Of a stretch of 64,000 nt of DNA, positions 34,840-46,446 are shown piece after piece. The translations under genes were made by a program, and so were the position numbers. The stretch lies in NCBI GenBank assembly GCA_038380435.1, contig JAWZYU010000027.1, positions 1,919,156 through 1,983,155 on the forward strand, given 5' to 3'. This DNA comes from Ryuthela nishihirai (Eukaryota > Arthropoda > Arachnida > Araneae > Heptathelidae). Position 1 is the stretch's first letter; every line of letters starts with the position of its first letter. The notes under the pieces were generated by a model. The model was not told the origin of the DNA. It worked only from the letters and a program-made list of their open reading frames with translations, and ran no database searches.

Positions 34840-35469
34840 CAGTACTGTGCGAATTAGTTGGGACAAGCGAAGCCTGGAGAACCTCTTCGATCCGGCCACA
34901 TCCAGCAATCCCCCAAACACCCACCCAAGGTCATGTTTTGGGGATGTTTCACAGCTTCCGGGACACAGATGCTTCACCCCATTGAAGGAATGATGGACAG
35001 CAAAAAGTACATAGACGTTCTGGAGGCGAAAATGGTCCCAACACTGCAGAAGCTGTTTCCTAACGGCGATGGGGTATTTCAACAGGATCTGGCTCCATGC
35101 CACAATTCTAAGCTTGCTTAAGAGCTTCTTTACCCATCAACATTTGAAGGTATTGGAGTGGCCAGGAAATTCACCCGATCTAAACGCCATTGAAAATTTG
35201 TGGGCCATTATTAAAGCGCGCACATCTAAGATGGATTGCACGACGAAAACCAAAATGATAGAAAATATCATGAAAGTGTGGTACCACGACCCTGAAGTGA
35301 AGGAGATGTGTGGAAAGTGAGTGGCATCAATGGTTGAGAGAGTGTAAGAAGTAATTAAAGCTGAGGAGGGTCACATTCACTATTAACTACACTATTAAAC
35401 AAATAATTATTTTAGTTGTGTCTTTCTTACTGCATTTTCCTATTGTCCCAACTAATTTGCACAGTACTG
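34840..35469 (+). mobile_element. Tc1-like element, internally deleted, intact ends
   Basis: A 630-bp element with inverted repeats of about 28 bp beginning CAGTACTGTGCGAATTAGTT, flanked by TA (34838-34839, 35470-35471). The inside retains the C-terminal half of a transposase: KVMFWGCFTASGTQMLHPIE, GVFQQDLAPCHNSK, then in another frame VLEWPGNSPDLNAIENLW. The second aspartate and the glutamate are 34 residues apart (DD34E). The DNA-binding half and the first aspartate are deleted, and one frameshift near 35118 separates the remaining blocks. It could move only with a related transposase in trans. Confidence 0.9.
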
Positions 35470-35506
35470 TAATATAAAAATGAGATTTAAGATTGTTTCT
35501 TTTTTC

Positions 35507-35754
35507 TCATTGAATTAAACCGTTCTTCTTGAACAAGTGATTGCTTCCACAGTGAGGACACTTCTGAGGACGATCTCCAGAATGGATGAGCATATGACTC
35601 TTGATGATGGTTAACCAATCAGCTGAATAAGGACAAAATGAACAAGAATATCTCTGTTCTCTTCTTTCCCTTTAATGAATCTCCATGTGTTCGGTGACAA
35701 ATTGAAATGATATAAATTGGCCATCACAGATTTCACACTCCTAATCACGTCTAC
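35507..35754 (-). pseudogene. C2H2 zinc-finger terminal exon, broken (copy 2)
   Basis: Paralogue of 33137-33409. The minus strand reads ECEICDGQFISFQFVTEHM, EIH, an in-frame TAA, then RYSCSFCPYSADWLTIIKSH, MLIHSGDRPQKCPHCG and a shortened, shifted last finger ending at 35507-35509. A pyrimidine-rich acceptor (TTTTTAAAACAG) precedes the exon at 35755-35756. Unlike copy 1, the first two fingers share one frame, but a stop separates them, and the last finger has lost its histidines by deletion. The matching layout of the two exons, 2.1 kb apart, shows a local duplication. Confidence 0.72.
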
Positions 35755-35992
35755 CTGTTTTAAAAACAGAAAACAAAACGGTTTAATATTTATTAGCATT
35801 ATTATTTTGTAACAGTTCCATTTTGCAATAAATTGGCCACCGAATATTGGAATCAGACAGCCTCTGCTAAAATGTGATAAAATATGGTGGTAAGAAAATT
35901 TAAAAATTTTGAATCAGTTTTAAACTCCATGAACGACAATCTTTAGATGCAGTGGGAATCAATAACTCGAAAACATGCTGATATTAAAAACT

Positions 35993-36090
35993 CTCTTATA
36001 ACTGTCCTTGTTCCATGGGGTGTGACTTCCCACGGGCCCGAGCCAATGACAAGTCACACTCCATTGATGGTTCCCTTGCAGTTATAAGAC
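35993..36090. repeat. Small inverted repeat, possible MITE relic
   Basis: TCTTATAACTG on the left and CAGTTATAAGA on the right, with further imperfect pairing around GGGGTGTGACTT and AAGTCACACTCC. About 98 bp in all, and no clear target duplication. Confidence 0.45.
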
Positions 36091-36157
36091 AGCTAATAGC
36101 GGCAGATTCTACAATGAGGACTACAATTGCAACCACAATAAAGGAAAAATTGATTGG

Positions 36158-36245
36158 CAGCTGGTACCTCAGGGGTCAGAACACTTGACATGCCATCAGG
36201 AGGGCGTGGGGTCAGATCGCACCAGGCTCAAACACTTTTTCCTCT
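36158..36245 (+). repeat. Possible tRNA-derived SINE head, fourth type
   Basis: GGTACCTCAGGGGTC resembles an A box and GGGGTCAGATCGCACC a degraded B box, followed by GGCTCAAACAC. Similar pieces occur near 32890 and 45450. Weak evidence, based on spacing only. Confidence 0.35.
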
Positions 36246-36454
36246 ATACTGACGTTGAATTGCAGCATAATTACTGTTCAAATAGTTGTAATTCTGAGTA
36301 AAATGTTACTAAAGTAGCTGATAATGTAAACTGAATAATTAATTTTCCGTAAAAAAAAATAATGTAAATTACAACACTTTAGAAATATGCAGTGAAATAA
36401 AAACATGAAAAAGAAACAAATTATATAAAAAGCTCGAAACTTTCCCCAAGAGTT

Positions 36455-36800
36455 GGGGTATTTTACTTCTGAGCGGCACTTTTTTTGCACACAATGAAAT
36501 AAATGATCAAGTCACAAGGACCCGAGGGCTCAGAGAATATTGGGAGAGGGAACCCGCTCGGCAGCTCTTAGGCTTCCGTCAACGCCATCCAGCATGTTCG
36601 TTGAAGTGCACAGGGCATGGCTCTCCCGTACACGGTGTCATGGCTTAACGTCCCAACCGAAGGACGGCGGCCTTTCCAAGCTATCGGTGTCCCCTACTGA
36701 CAGAGGGCAGGCCAGATAATTTTTGCGGAGATAAATCCCAAAGCTGGCCCAGTTCAGACTTGAACGTGGGAAGAACAAATTAGGAGCCTGGGTCTCATTC
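36455..36800 (-). mobile_element. SINE family B, diverged
   Basis: In reverse: TTTTACTTCTGAGCGGCACT through the body to GGAGATAAATCCC and a degraded head. Numerous small changes mark it as older than the copies at 18323 and 28600. Confidence 0.82.
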
Positions 36801-37515
36801 AAGAAATCCTCATTGAAAATCCTTGGTATTAACTCTTTCATTTTAACGGATAAATGAGAGATGGTTTTTGCGTTTTATAGGGTAAATAATATATTATTAT
36901 TTCCCTTTCAAATCACCCGTTAATAAGAATTGCTTTTGTTACAGTGTTCAAAATTTGAAAATGGAAACTTCGTTTTCTCTGAAAACGAACATCCCATATT
37001 CACCAGGAGCGACATGTTATATTTATTGTCATTTTTAGGTTTAATGCAATGCAAATAACTACCATACGGATTTTTGAGTATCTATTAAACAATTTAACCT
37101 CAAGAAAACAATTTAACCTCAAGAAACGGTTTAGGAAAAATGAGAAATATCGGTACAAACCTTCGGAGTTATTAACAAACTCAACGCGAAACTTAAATGC
37201 TTAAAGGTCTGTAGAGGTTTTAACTTTAGGTCAATGTGATTAGCCTTCACATAAAGGGGCCTCATACGCCCTTCATGTCTATCATAAAGGAACTTATTCA
37301 GAGAAAATTTTGCAGCTATTCTCTAAACATTTCAGAAGATCATTGCATTTTTTAATACATATTTTGTAAATATGACTGTGTGTCTGTTTACTAAGCATTC
37401 GGAAACCTTTCAATATATCGTAACAAATTGTTGCACAGTGGTTCCTATGTTTTATGGAGGAGGTTAGTTTGATGTTCGGTTATCCTCCGAACTTTATTTC
37501 TTCCCACAAAAAAAA

Positions 37516-37920
37516 GGGGCGGGCTCAGTCTGTAGCACCCTAGGCTCGTAATCTGCAGTTCCCAGATTCGAGTCCCAACTGGGCCAACTTTGAGATTTAT
37601 CTCTGCAAAACTTATCCGCCTTGCCTCTGTCGGTAGGGGACACCGATGGGCTTGAAAAGGCCGCCTTGAAAAGGCCAGATGGGACATTAAGCCGTGGCCC
37701 CGTGTACTGGAGATCCATACCCTGTGAACGTTAACGAACACGCTGGATGTCCTTGACAGGAGGCAACCATCTGTCTCTCAACAGCTATTCTGTAGGTCCC
37801 CTTCCCCAACCTTCTATGAGCCCTCGGCTCTATATCCTCATATTCTATAGAGCCCTCGGGGTCTTTGTGACTTGACTATTTAGCCCATTGTGTGCGAAAA
37901 GGTGTTGCTCAGAGGTAAGA
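37516..37920 (+). mobile_element. SINE family B with two internal duplications
   Basis: GGGCGGGCTCAGTCTGTAGC to CTCAGAGGTAAGAG. Two local duplications are visible: GAAAAGGCCGCCTTGAAAAG near 37655-37675, and the GAGCCCTCGG region near 37817-37860. The B box reads GATTCGAGTCC. Confidence 0.85.
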
Positions 37921-38254
37921 GAACTAAACTCCTTAGAAAACGGTGAAATTCTCCTAAATAGCTACGACAACAAAATTAGCAATAAAAAATTTCTTATCGT
38001 TACTTGAAATACGGCAATGGTTTGCCATCAAAGCATTTCTCCCCACGGGGAAAACGCGCAACCCTTAAATCGTAACAGTTAAGACCACTGAATTTGTTAT
38101 ATTGATTCCCCGCTTAAAGAACGTATTTGCCTCTTAGAAAATAATTCTCTTATACAGCAAAAAGGGAACGTTGGAGGAATTTTTGTAAAGTGAACCACTG
38201 AATACAGTACACTGCTACCTCTTATCTTCAGGTAAAGTGACGAAAAAGAATATC

Positions 38255-39277
38255 TGTTACCGTTAAAGCTCGAAAGCCGTTAATGTGCACATTACCTAGC
38301 TAATCTGCAGATTAACTGATTTGCTCCGTTAAAGTGCGGAATCAAGAGTTTTTCGCATTTTACCTAGGTAATGTGCACATTAACGGCTTCCGTATCGTTA
38401 AAGTTCAAAAGTGAAAAAAAAAGACTATTTCTAGTGTCCGAGAGTAGAGTTGAAACCAGGCTCATCCCTCTGTCAACATGAATCAGTCGTCCGAATTATA
38501 AAAAACGCCCCCAAAATGAGCAGGCCAAGTGAGAACGAATCACTTTAGTGCTTCATTCTCAAGAATGAATCACTTTACTGATTCGTTCTCACTTGGCCTC
38601 CGCTCATCCGGGGCGTTTTTTATAATGCGGACGACTTAATCACGTGACACGAAGATTCATATTCAAGAGATTCACCACTTTACGGATTCGTTCTTACTTG
38701 GCCTTCGCACATTAGGGCAATTCCAAATGCCATTTTAGTAATCCCTGTTGTAACAAATGATTTTATTGCGTCTATATAAATAACATTTTGTATGCTGTAT
38801 AATTCAGTCAGATTGTTTATTTTACACTTTAATTGTCTATCATTAGTTATTTCATAGAATACCTAGTTATTTCATAGAATAACTAGTTAAAGTATGGAAT
38901 TATTAATCTATTACACTCTTTAACTGATTTGATCAGTTATTTCATGAAATAACTAGGTATTCTATGAAATAACTGAATTATACACTTTAACGGTAACATA
39001 TCAACTAATTTGTTGATTGTTTGATTGTATAAACTTGATTCTTTAGATATCGAAAAATAAATAAATAACATGTTAATTTAAGTGTATAGAAACGTTGCTG
39101 TTGTTCCAGCAAAGATCTTATTTTCACTTTAACGAGTGCCCAGTAGGTAATGTGCAGATTACCTAGGTAATTTGAGAAATGAAACAATTTTCCGCACTTT
39201 AACGGATCACCCTAGTTAATCTGCAGATTAGCTAGGTAATGTGTACATTAACTGATTTCTGCACTTTAGCGGTAACA
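38255..39277. mobile_element. Palindrome-rich DNA element of unknown superfamily
   Basis: The 1,023-bp segment is bounded by TGTTACCGTTAAAG and its complement, with TATC on both sides (38251-38254, 39278-39281). The inverted ends extend about 150 bp and are packed with short palindromes: TAATGTGCACATTA, AATCTGCAGATT and ACCTAGGT, interspersed with the repeated phrase CCGTTAAAGTGCGG. A second terminus of the same type (CTTTAACGGTAACA then TATC) lies inside at 38985-39002. A separate set of palindromes built on AGTTATTTCATAGAATA fills 38850-38985. There is no coding potential. The superfamily is not recognised; a non-autonomous DNA transposon with a 4-bp target duplication is the simplest reading. 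Confidence 0.7.
38487..38630. repeat. Hairpin of about 60-bp arms inside the palindrome-rich element
   Basis: TCGTCCGAATTATAAAAAAC near 38487 pairs with the complement ending at 38630. The arms also share GGCCAAGTGAGAACGAATCA. A third, direct partial copy of the right arm occurs at 38675-38715. Confidence 0.85.
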
Positions 39278-39281
39278 TATC

Positions 39282-40265
39282 ATCCATTCTAACTTCCTCT
39301 CCCTTAATAATTCTCATGGCAATACTTTTCTTTTCTAGAGTTTAAAGTATTCATCGTATCACGAACGATACGCACTTGACACATTGCATTCGAAAAAGTC
39401 GAAAATCATGCCGAATTAATGACGGAATAACTTCATTAAACGTATTAAAATGAAATAAGAGTGGTAGCTATTGATTTATCTCGTATAAATTGGATAACTT
39501 AAAAAAAAGAAACTGAATAATATTACCTTTGTTACTAAAGCAAAGGATATAACGTAGCATTTGCTTTGATTTATTTTTACGTTTTAATTGCAAGAATCTA
39601 AATAATAAGAGAGGAAATTCAGAATTGACTTATTAAATGAGACCTGAATGATTATATTAAAATTGGTCTGCAATAGATAAATGCAACAACTATAAATCAA
39701 GGAAAGTGTGTTTCGTAACTGGTTGGGCCTTCGCAGTCTATGTCTATTAATGATAACCTAAAATATCTATGTATGTAAAACAGAAAAGAAGTTTTCTCCT
39801 TCAAAATAATTTTTGAATTTCTGAATCTAGGAGGGAATTCTGCAGTTTTCTCCGTTTTACGATAATTTCATTGTTTCCAACTCAACTAATTATAAAATAA
39901 CACAAAAGAGAAAGATAAATCTCCTCTGCAGAATTTTTAGTTATCTTTTTCAGAAAGAAAGAAAGAAAGAAAGAAAGAATGAATGTCTCTCTCTTGAGAG
40001 CCTTCGAATCTGCTCTTTTATCAGTCACAATCTTCTGCATACAGGATGGTTGTGAAATAATTTTCCCCCATTCTGATGTCTCTGGAATGGTGGCGAAAGG
40101 AGATAGCATCGTGAAAAATTGATAGGGAGCTGAATGAGAAAGTGATTCATGTAAGAGAGAAAATTAGTACCGACTGTCGCACCAAGGGGAAAACGGGTGC
40201 TGCAAACACACGAAAGAAGGATAGAAGAGGAAAAACAATGTCTCTTGGTCCTCACGCACATCTCT
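39282..40265. other. No supported gene; short GAAA microsatellite
   Basis: AT-rich sequence with (GAAA)n at about 39952-39980. The minus ORFs at 39882-40270 are not recognised. Confidence 0.5.
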
Positions 40266-40267
40266 GT

Positions 40268-40560
40268 CACAGAAACTGCTGAATATGGTCTCCATCGGTG
40301 TAGAGGATCTGCTGGAAGCGAAGGACAGCATGTTGGATATTAGTCAGTTCCTATGCAATGACTGAGAGCAATGACTTAGATCAGCAAGGGACTGACTGCA
40401 ACCATCACAATAAATCTTGTCCTTGAGATCTATTAAGAGTCAGAAATCATAAGGTTCAGTTCCCGTGAGTGTAGTGGCCAGACCTGAGAAAAGTCTCCAG
40501 GTACTAAGCACTCATCGCCGAATATTGCACGCAGTTAGTGCTTTACATGGCGAGTAATAT
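40268..40560 (-). pseudogene. Mariner-like transposase C-terminal fragment
   Basis: The minus strand reads TGTEPYDF, a stop, LLIDLKDKIYCDGCSQSLAD, then LTNIQHAVLRFQQILYTDGD and HIQQFL before a stop. This mirrors the mariner-family ending SPDLTPcDFfLWG.LKDKvY...R...C....G.Hie.fL. Stops and at least two frameshifts are present. The catalytic upstream part and both ends are lost. Confidence 0.6.
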
Positions 40561-41064
40561 GTCGACACTGCCGTTACTTGAGGGCGGGAATCATGGGATG
40601 CTGGAGAAAAGCATAGTACCGTGTACCTATTACGATACATAAGAGAACACCATTAGATGTTGCCCATTCAAAGCAGAATGGCCCAGTGATTTTTGCAGTG
40701 AAATGTTTGCAGTGAAACTATGCTACATTGTCATTTTTTTTATATTTATTATTTATTATTCTTTGATCATAATACAAGTAATTTTATCGTTACAGGTGAC
40801 CCGCGGAGCTTAAAGGTTATCTGCAGGATACAGAATAATTGCATTTGTAATTTCTTACAACAGCATGAATAGCCTTCTTTCATCTGATGTGACATTAATA
40901 TTGTTTGACATTGATATGTGATGAATGTAATACTGACATTGAAATGTGACATCTGAAATATTTAATAAAGAAATTAATGACATTGTCATAGAACGTCGAT
41001 AATAAAATTTCCAATTCAAAAGCAAATTTTGCATTTACAGTGTTTCTCATTTAACATTAATCTA

Positions 41065-42555
41065 CAGGGTGATTCAGAATTCATCATCAATATTTGGTGG
41101 GGAGGTAGGTAATAAGAAACGAAGGAGATTTCACATAGGAAAGCATGGGCGCATATGCCATGTAGTAGGGCAAAATGACCCCAGTTCAATCATGGAAAGA
41201 ACACATAAGAAGGAAGTGGTAAGGAAAAAACATTTATTATCTTACATGTAACATTTCTTTGCATTGGTTGTACAGACTTACAAGAGGTGCTCGAACTGCC
41301 GACCATGTGCTAGAATGCATGACTCACAACGGCGTTGCATGGACAGCCGGACCCTGTGGAAGATGCCTGGCATTTCCCGGATGTTTGAGGCAGCAACTGA
41401 TATGCGTGCTACAAGATCCATAGCACTATCAACAGGGGTCTCGTACACCATGTTTTTCATAGCACCCCATACAAAGAAATCGATTGGAGATAAATCCGGT
41501 GAACGTGGTGGCCAAGAAACCGGTCCACCGCGGCCAATCCATTGACCACCAAACTGTCTGCGTAGGTAAGCACGCACAGCATTTGCGAAATGTGCAGGAG
41601 CGCCGTCATGCTGGAACCACATTCGCCGGAGACTACCATCAGGAACCTCGTTCAGAAGATCCGGTAACACAGTCTGAAGAAATGTTAGGTACTTGGCACC
41701 GTCCAAACGGGATGGTAGTAAATACGGGCCCAACAAACAGTCACCGACAATCCCAGTCCACACATTGACAGCAAAACGTTGTTGCGCAGCTCCAGGTCTT
41801 GTACCGTGTGGGTTCTGATGAGCCCACACATGCCAATTGTGTGTGTTGAAGACACCCTCTCGAGTGAACAACGCCTCATCGGTGAAAAGAACATACGTTG
41901 GGAAATTGGGATCAACGGCTGTTCTCTGCATGAACCACTGACAAAAAATAACACGCTTGGGATGGTCGTCTGCTGCCAATAATTGCACTCTTTGCAGATG
42001 AAACGGATGTAACCCTTCATCGTGTAATATCCGCCACGCTGTTGCTTGCAAAATTCCAAACTGCCTAGCCATACCTCGTGTGCTAGCACCAGGTTGTTCC
42101 TCGATTTCCTGTAGGACAGCTTCCTCTACTGCTACTGGCCGTGCCGATCTGCGCCTCCCTCGATTAACATTACTAGCAGCAAACGATCCTGTTTCACGCA
42201 GTTGGCAATGAATACGTGAAAACATTTGATGCTGTGGCACACGGCGGTTTGGGGAGCGCGCTGCATACAATTGCCTGGCTCGAAGACATCTTTCTCCTGC
42301 CGCCCGTAAGTTACATGCATATCTGCACATTCATTCCACGTATACCGGTTCATGTTACTTCTGCAAATTCACCTTGTCGAATGACAACTGACTGCACGCG
42401 TCAAACAGCTGTGCTTCTGTATGAGAGGTGTGTACACACAGCGCCCTCTACACCACCATGCGTTCGTCTGTCCCCATACTTTCCTATGTGAAATCTTTCT
42501 TTTCTTATTCCCTTCCTCCCCACTAAATATTGATGATGAATTCTGAATCACCCTG
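41065..42555 (-). mobile_element. Complete Tc1/mariner-superfamily element, DD41D type
   Basis: A 1,491-bp element with long inverted repeats (about 85 bp, 41065-41149 and 42470-42555) starting CAGGGTGATTCAGAATTCAT, flanked by the TA target duplication (41063-41064, 42556-42557). A single open frame fills the interior. Intact ends plus an unbroken transposase frame make this the one plausibly autonomous DNA transposon in the window. The two terminal repeats differ at several positions, so it is not brand new. Confidence 0.93.
41278..42330 (-). CDS. Transposase, IS630/Tc1/mariner superfamily (DD41D)
   Basis: An intact 350-residue frame for a DDE/D transposase that would bind the element's ends and catalyse cut-and-paste at TA sites in the nucleus. 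Residues about 35-115 form the helix-turn-helix region (FSRIHCQLRETGSFAAS, then STRGMARQFGILQATAWRIL). The catalytic acidic residues are D151 in VLFTDEALF, D242 in MWFQHDGAPAHF and D284 in RSPDLSPIDFFVWG. There are 41 residues between the second and third, which places it in the DD41D group rather than Tc1 (DD34E) or mariner (DD34D). The length matches the usual 330-360. The first in-frame ATG gives MCRYACNL; a start at M36 (MFSRIHC) is also possible and leaves the domains intact. The minus-strand promoter would lie in the right terminal repeat. Overlapping frames on the other strand are shadows. Confidence 0.93.
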   Translation of the reverse strand: MCRYACNLRAAGERCLRARQLYAARSPNRRVPQHQMFSRIHCQLRETGSFAASNVNRGRRRSARPVAVEEAVLQEIEEQPGASTRGMARQFGILQATAWRILHDEGLHPFHLQRVQLLAADDHPKRVIFCQWFMQRTAVDPNFPTYVLFTDEALFTREGVFNTHNWHVWAHQNPHGTRPGAAQQRFAVNVWTGIVGDCLLGPYLLPSRLDGAKYLTFLQTVLPDLLNEVPDGSLRRMWFQHDGAPAHFANAVRAYLRRQFGGQWIGRGGPVSWPPRSPDLSPIDFFVWGAMKNMVYETPVDSAMDLVARISVAASNIREMPGIFHRVRLSMQRRCESCILAHGRQFEHLL

Positions 42556-42557
42556 TA

Positions 42558-45500
42558 TTTTTGCGCTATAGAAAACGGAAAATATTTCTCTTGGTAAGAA
42601 GTTAAAACTATGTGGTAATTTTTAATTGCTTTTACATTTTCCATAGTTGTTTCTAAAAGTTGGTAACTGAAAATAGTTTTTTTGCTTCAGTCATTTTTTT
42701 ATTCGTGTTGAATTTTTTGCTTTATCATCAAGAAATAATTGACTGTTAGGTTGTATTTATATACATTTCGAAAGGCTAAGATATCTAAATGATCAAATCT
42801 TTCTTTAACTGTAGTTAATTATACTTTAGCCATAGTTTGATTTCTTTAGCTGTAGTTGTTACTTTCGTCCTACGCGTTCTGGAGATATAGTTTAAGAATA
42901 GTTTTCAGATTTTTCTCTTTTTAGGGAGGAAGAAAGAACGGGGGTCATTTCTCTTAGAGCCTATGGCAATTCCCTCGTAACAGCTTTCATTTGGCACATA
43001 AATCATTAAGGTTCTCCATCGCGTTCCGAAGTTATGGTAGAACAATCTTTTGTGAAATGCACAAACCGACCAACGGACAAAACGAGAAATGTCAAAACCA
43101 AAAGCAATAGGAAGAGAGCTAAAAAGAGTACGACAAAGGAGGAAAAATTTTATCTCTGAATAAATTAATGACCCACAGTTCGAAAACGATTACAATGTTT
43201 ATCTTAGGTGGTTCTTACGTGATGAAGGCATTTTGGAATTCAGCAAATGGTGTGGAATTGAAAATCTCACGACCACGACTATCTGTCTTCAACAGCATCA
43301 TCACGACGTGGGAAATGGCCATCAGACAATTGTCTGCAGCCACTTTGAGGAATGTTTTTAAAACGTACTTTGTAGTAGAGACTGCAGAAAGAAGGTCCGT
43401 ATGTACAAGTACCAATGGTTTATGTAGGTATACACACCCTGCAGCAGAAGAATTCGTATAACATATTTGCCTCACAGTCCAATAAGCAAATATGCCCTTC
43501 ACAGATGAGTCCGGATTCAGTTTGACCATCGATTCTCAATATATGGTCATATGGAGAGAATGAAGACTTCGCATCCACTGTAGCATCCTAAAGGGATGAT
43601 TCAGACCTAATTGATTCCCATCCTCATGAGATTAATCAACGGTTTCCTTGAAAGTGAAACATATTCATAGGATAGAGTGCCAACAAGATCTGAGGATTTG
43701 AAACCAATTGGAGCATGTGGGGATGTCGTGGAAAGGCCAAGTGCAGGATGACAGCTACTTCCCAAAGTTCCCATCAGCTGAGATCGGATTTTGTAGAACA
43801 ACCTCTACCATCTAAAACAACGAAAAATGTTTCGCTTTCAACGTTTCCTTTCCTTTCGAATGTTATTCATTTAATGGGGATTTTTCATAATAGTTATTAA
43901 TAATGTTTATATGCAGCCGATTTTCTTTTTCAATTGTGTTTATGTGGAGAGAGGAAATAGTTGTAATGCAAAAAATTCGAATGACAAAGGAGATTACACA
44001 TAGTTTCATGTGGCACGACTTTTCAGGACTATCATAGTTTTCAGAAAATAGTTACATTAACCAAGCCTTGAGAGAGAGGGAGATTTATCTCTTTAAATTC
44101 CTCCCAATGGTATTATGAATGTGTGTACAAGTTACTACCGCTGAAATTATAGTATAAAATTTCTTATAAATAAACATGTCTACGTTTTTTCAGTGAAGAT
44201 TCTTAATGATGATACTTGATCTAGTTCGTATCCATTGGATACTTGAAACTCTGAATAGAAAGTTAACGGAAAGAAAGGAGGAAAGTAACGCAAAGTGTAC
44301 GAAATAGAATACGGAAAGAATTCTTAAATTATTTACTTTTCCGTCCAAATAATTTCTCACTAAAGTTAGTGTTCTGCAACCAATGTGGCATCAAATTTTA
44401 ATATTAATTAAAAATAATATGTTAGCAACAGCGATTATTTCGCCTCAAGGTCAACAGTACGTCACAAATCAGAACAATATATGACAGTTCAAAATACAGT
44501 ACATAAATTTGCACAAATTGTGAAATAAATGGTTTGCCGCGTAATTGGCTGAAGTGTAAAAAGTTGCGGGCGCTAGATTAGATCATGGATGCGCACCTGA
44601 AATGTGGATATCAGGTAGAATCGATCTTCAGTGTTGATAAGCAAATCACTCAATCTATTTCTTTGCACAGCACATGTGCAGAGTGTCAATTCTTGTATCT
44701 GCTCTCTTGGACCAAAAACGTTTGAAACATCTACACTCAAATTTGAATAACGCTGTTCAATGAGAAATCGCGTTTGGAATTTCAAGCATAATTTCAATAC
44801 CTAGGGATTGTGTCTATAAGACGAAAATAATGCGTTAGTCATGCTAGGAACTCGAAGAGCATATGTACCAGCCAAACAGTTTAAAAGAGGGATTCAGATA
44901 TTTACAGTCTTCTCTTAATAACTTAAAAGCTCATCATATCATCCCTCAAGACCTCATTAATATCCTCATAAATAGTATGAGGAGTCGTTGCTTGAGCTTC
45001 ATAGCTGTCAGGGGGGACCATACTCCATATTAACATAACGCATGTCGTTCCAAACCGACTTTAAGTATTGCTCCATGGAATGCTCCTTCCTGTCAATTGC
45101 ACGATTATAGTCTTAAGGCATGCCCATTATACGATTATCGATTTCTTCTGCTTGATTTTAATTTGTAATGCAATAATAAACCTCTTTTACCAAATTTCAA
45201 TGCATTCCTTTAAAAATGTTTCCAGTTATGTACGAATTTATACATTATTCTTTAATTTTGGACACCAGTGTATTTAAACATTTTAACATAGTCATAAAGA
45301 ATGTATTATTTCATTTGACATGAATTAAAAATAAATAGCTTTTAGTTGCACAAATTTAAACACTTGAATATTTATTATTCAATATTTCCCTCGTTCCTTC
45401 TCTCCTTTTGTTCATGGCTCTCTAGGCCTAGTGATCAAGGTGACCTTGGCTCGAGTCTCATTCACGGCGAAATTGAATTTTCTCAGCAAACGATTCGTGA

Positions 45501-46446
45501 GCCATTATGTAAGATTAATGATCGAAATCTCTGTGGCCCAAGCGATGAAAAATTGAGAATTGTGAAACTAATAAAAGTGCCCCATGTTTATTTTCTTTCA
45601 AGAAGTTTCTACCCAATCCTTACGCTTCAGCTGTTCAACTCTGATCTATACGAAAATTGAAAAGAGAAGTGAAAATGTTTCACAAATAACACATTTTCCA
45701 GTTACGCCTTCTTGACCATTTTCGTTTCATTGCAATCATTTCCTTCATTACCATGTAAATGTACCCTTTCGATACGTACGAGATTATTAACACATGTAAA
45801 ATGTAAAATATTTAAATGTTTTCACTATTGACTTTCTCATAAGAAAACTTAAAATATAATACTACTGGTAGTAAATTTTATATTCAATTTCCTCAAAAAT
45901 ACAAAATTTTGCCGTGGAAGAGATGCAATGTATAATCACCATATTTATAACTACCATGATTTCACTAGTGAGATAATGTTTATTAAAAATTTACACTTCT
46001 GTTCAAGAGTTCAGTATATTTCTCAAACTTAAATATCTCATAAACCGCTATGATACCGAACGTTATATTTTGTCTGTCAATGAAATAGAATATCCATTAG
46101 GTCGTACGTCTCGCAAAAATCAGCTGACCAGAAAAAAAATGCTTATATGACTCGAACCTGTGTGCTGTAAAAGTTGGCTCTGATTCTTTAGAAAGAACTC
46201 CTCCATTCATTTCCCGTTGAAGAAGCGTTTTGTTAATTCATGTTCGTAGAGCATATATCTTATGTTCTGCGATGGCAGAGAGACAACATCAGAAAAGTGG
46301 GCAGCAGAAGGAATTTTCGAAAGAGCACATGGGCTTTTTTATGTTTCGAACTTTTGTAATATTTTTACAGAAGAAATGTTCCCTTTTGTTCTCCTTTTTA
46401 TTACTAGTGACAGAAATGTTGCCAAAAATTTAACGACATAAAGGTG
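42558..46446. other. No supported gene in 3.9 kb
   Basis: AT-rich. Complementary ORFs at 43168-43461 (plus) and 43215-43529 (minus) are the longest; neither shows a known motif. Near 45430-45490, GGCTCGAGTCTCATTC may be a decayed tRNA-type B box. Confidence 0.45.

Noticed and set aside
43168..43529. Overlapping ORFs on opposite strands (97 and 104 codons)
   Set aside because: Neither carries a known motif, and mutual overlap suggests chance from low stop density.
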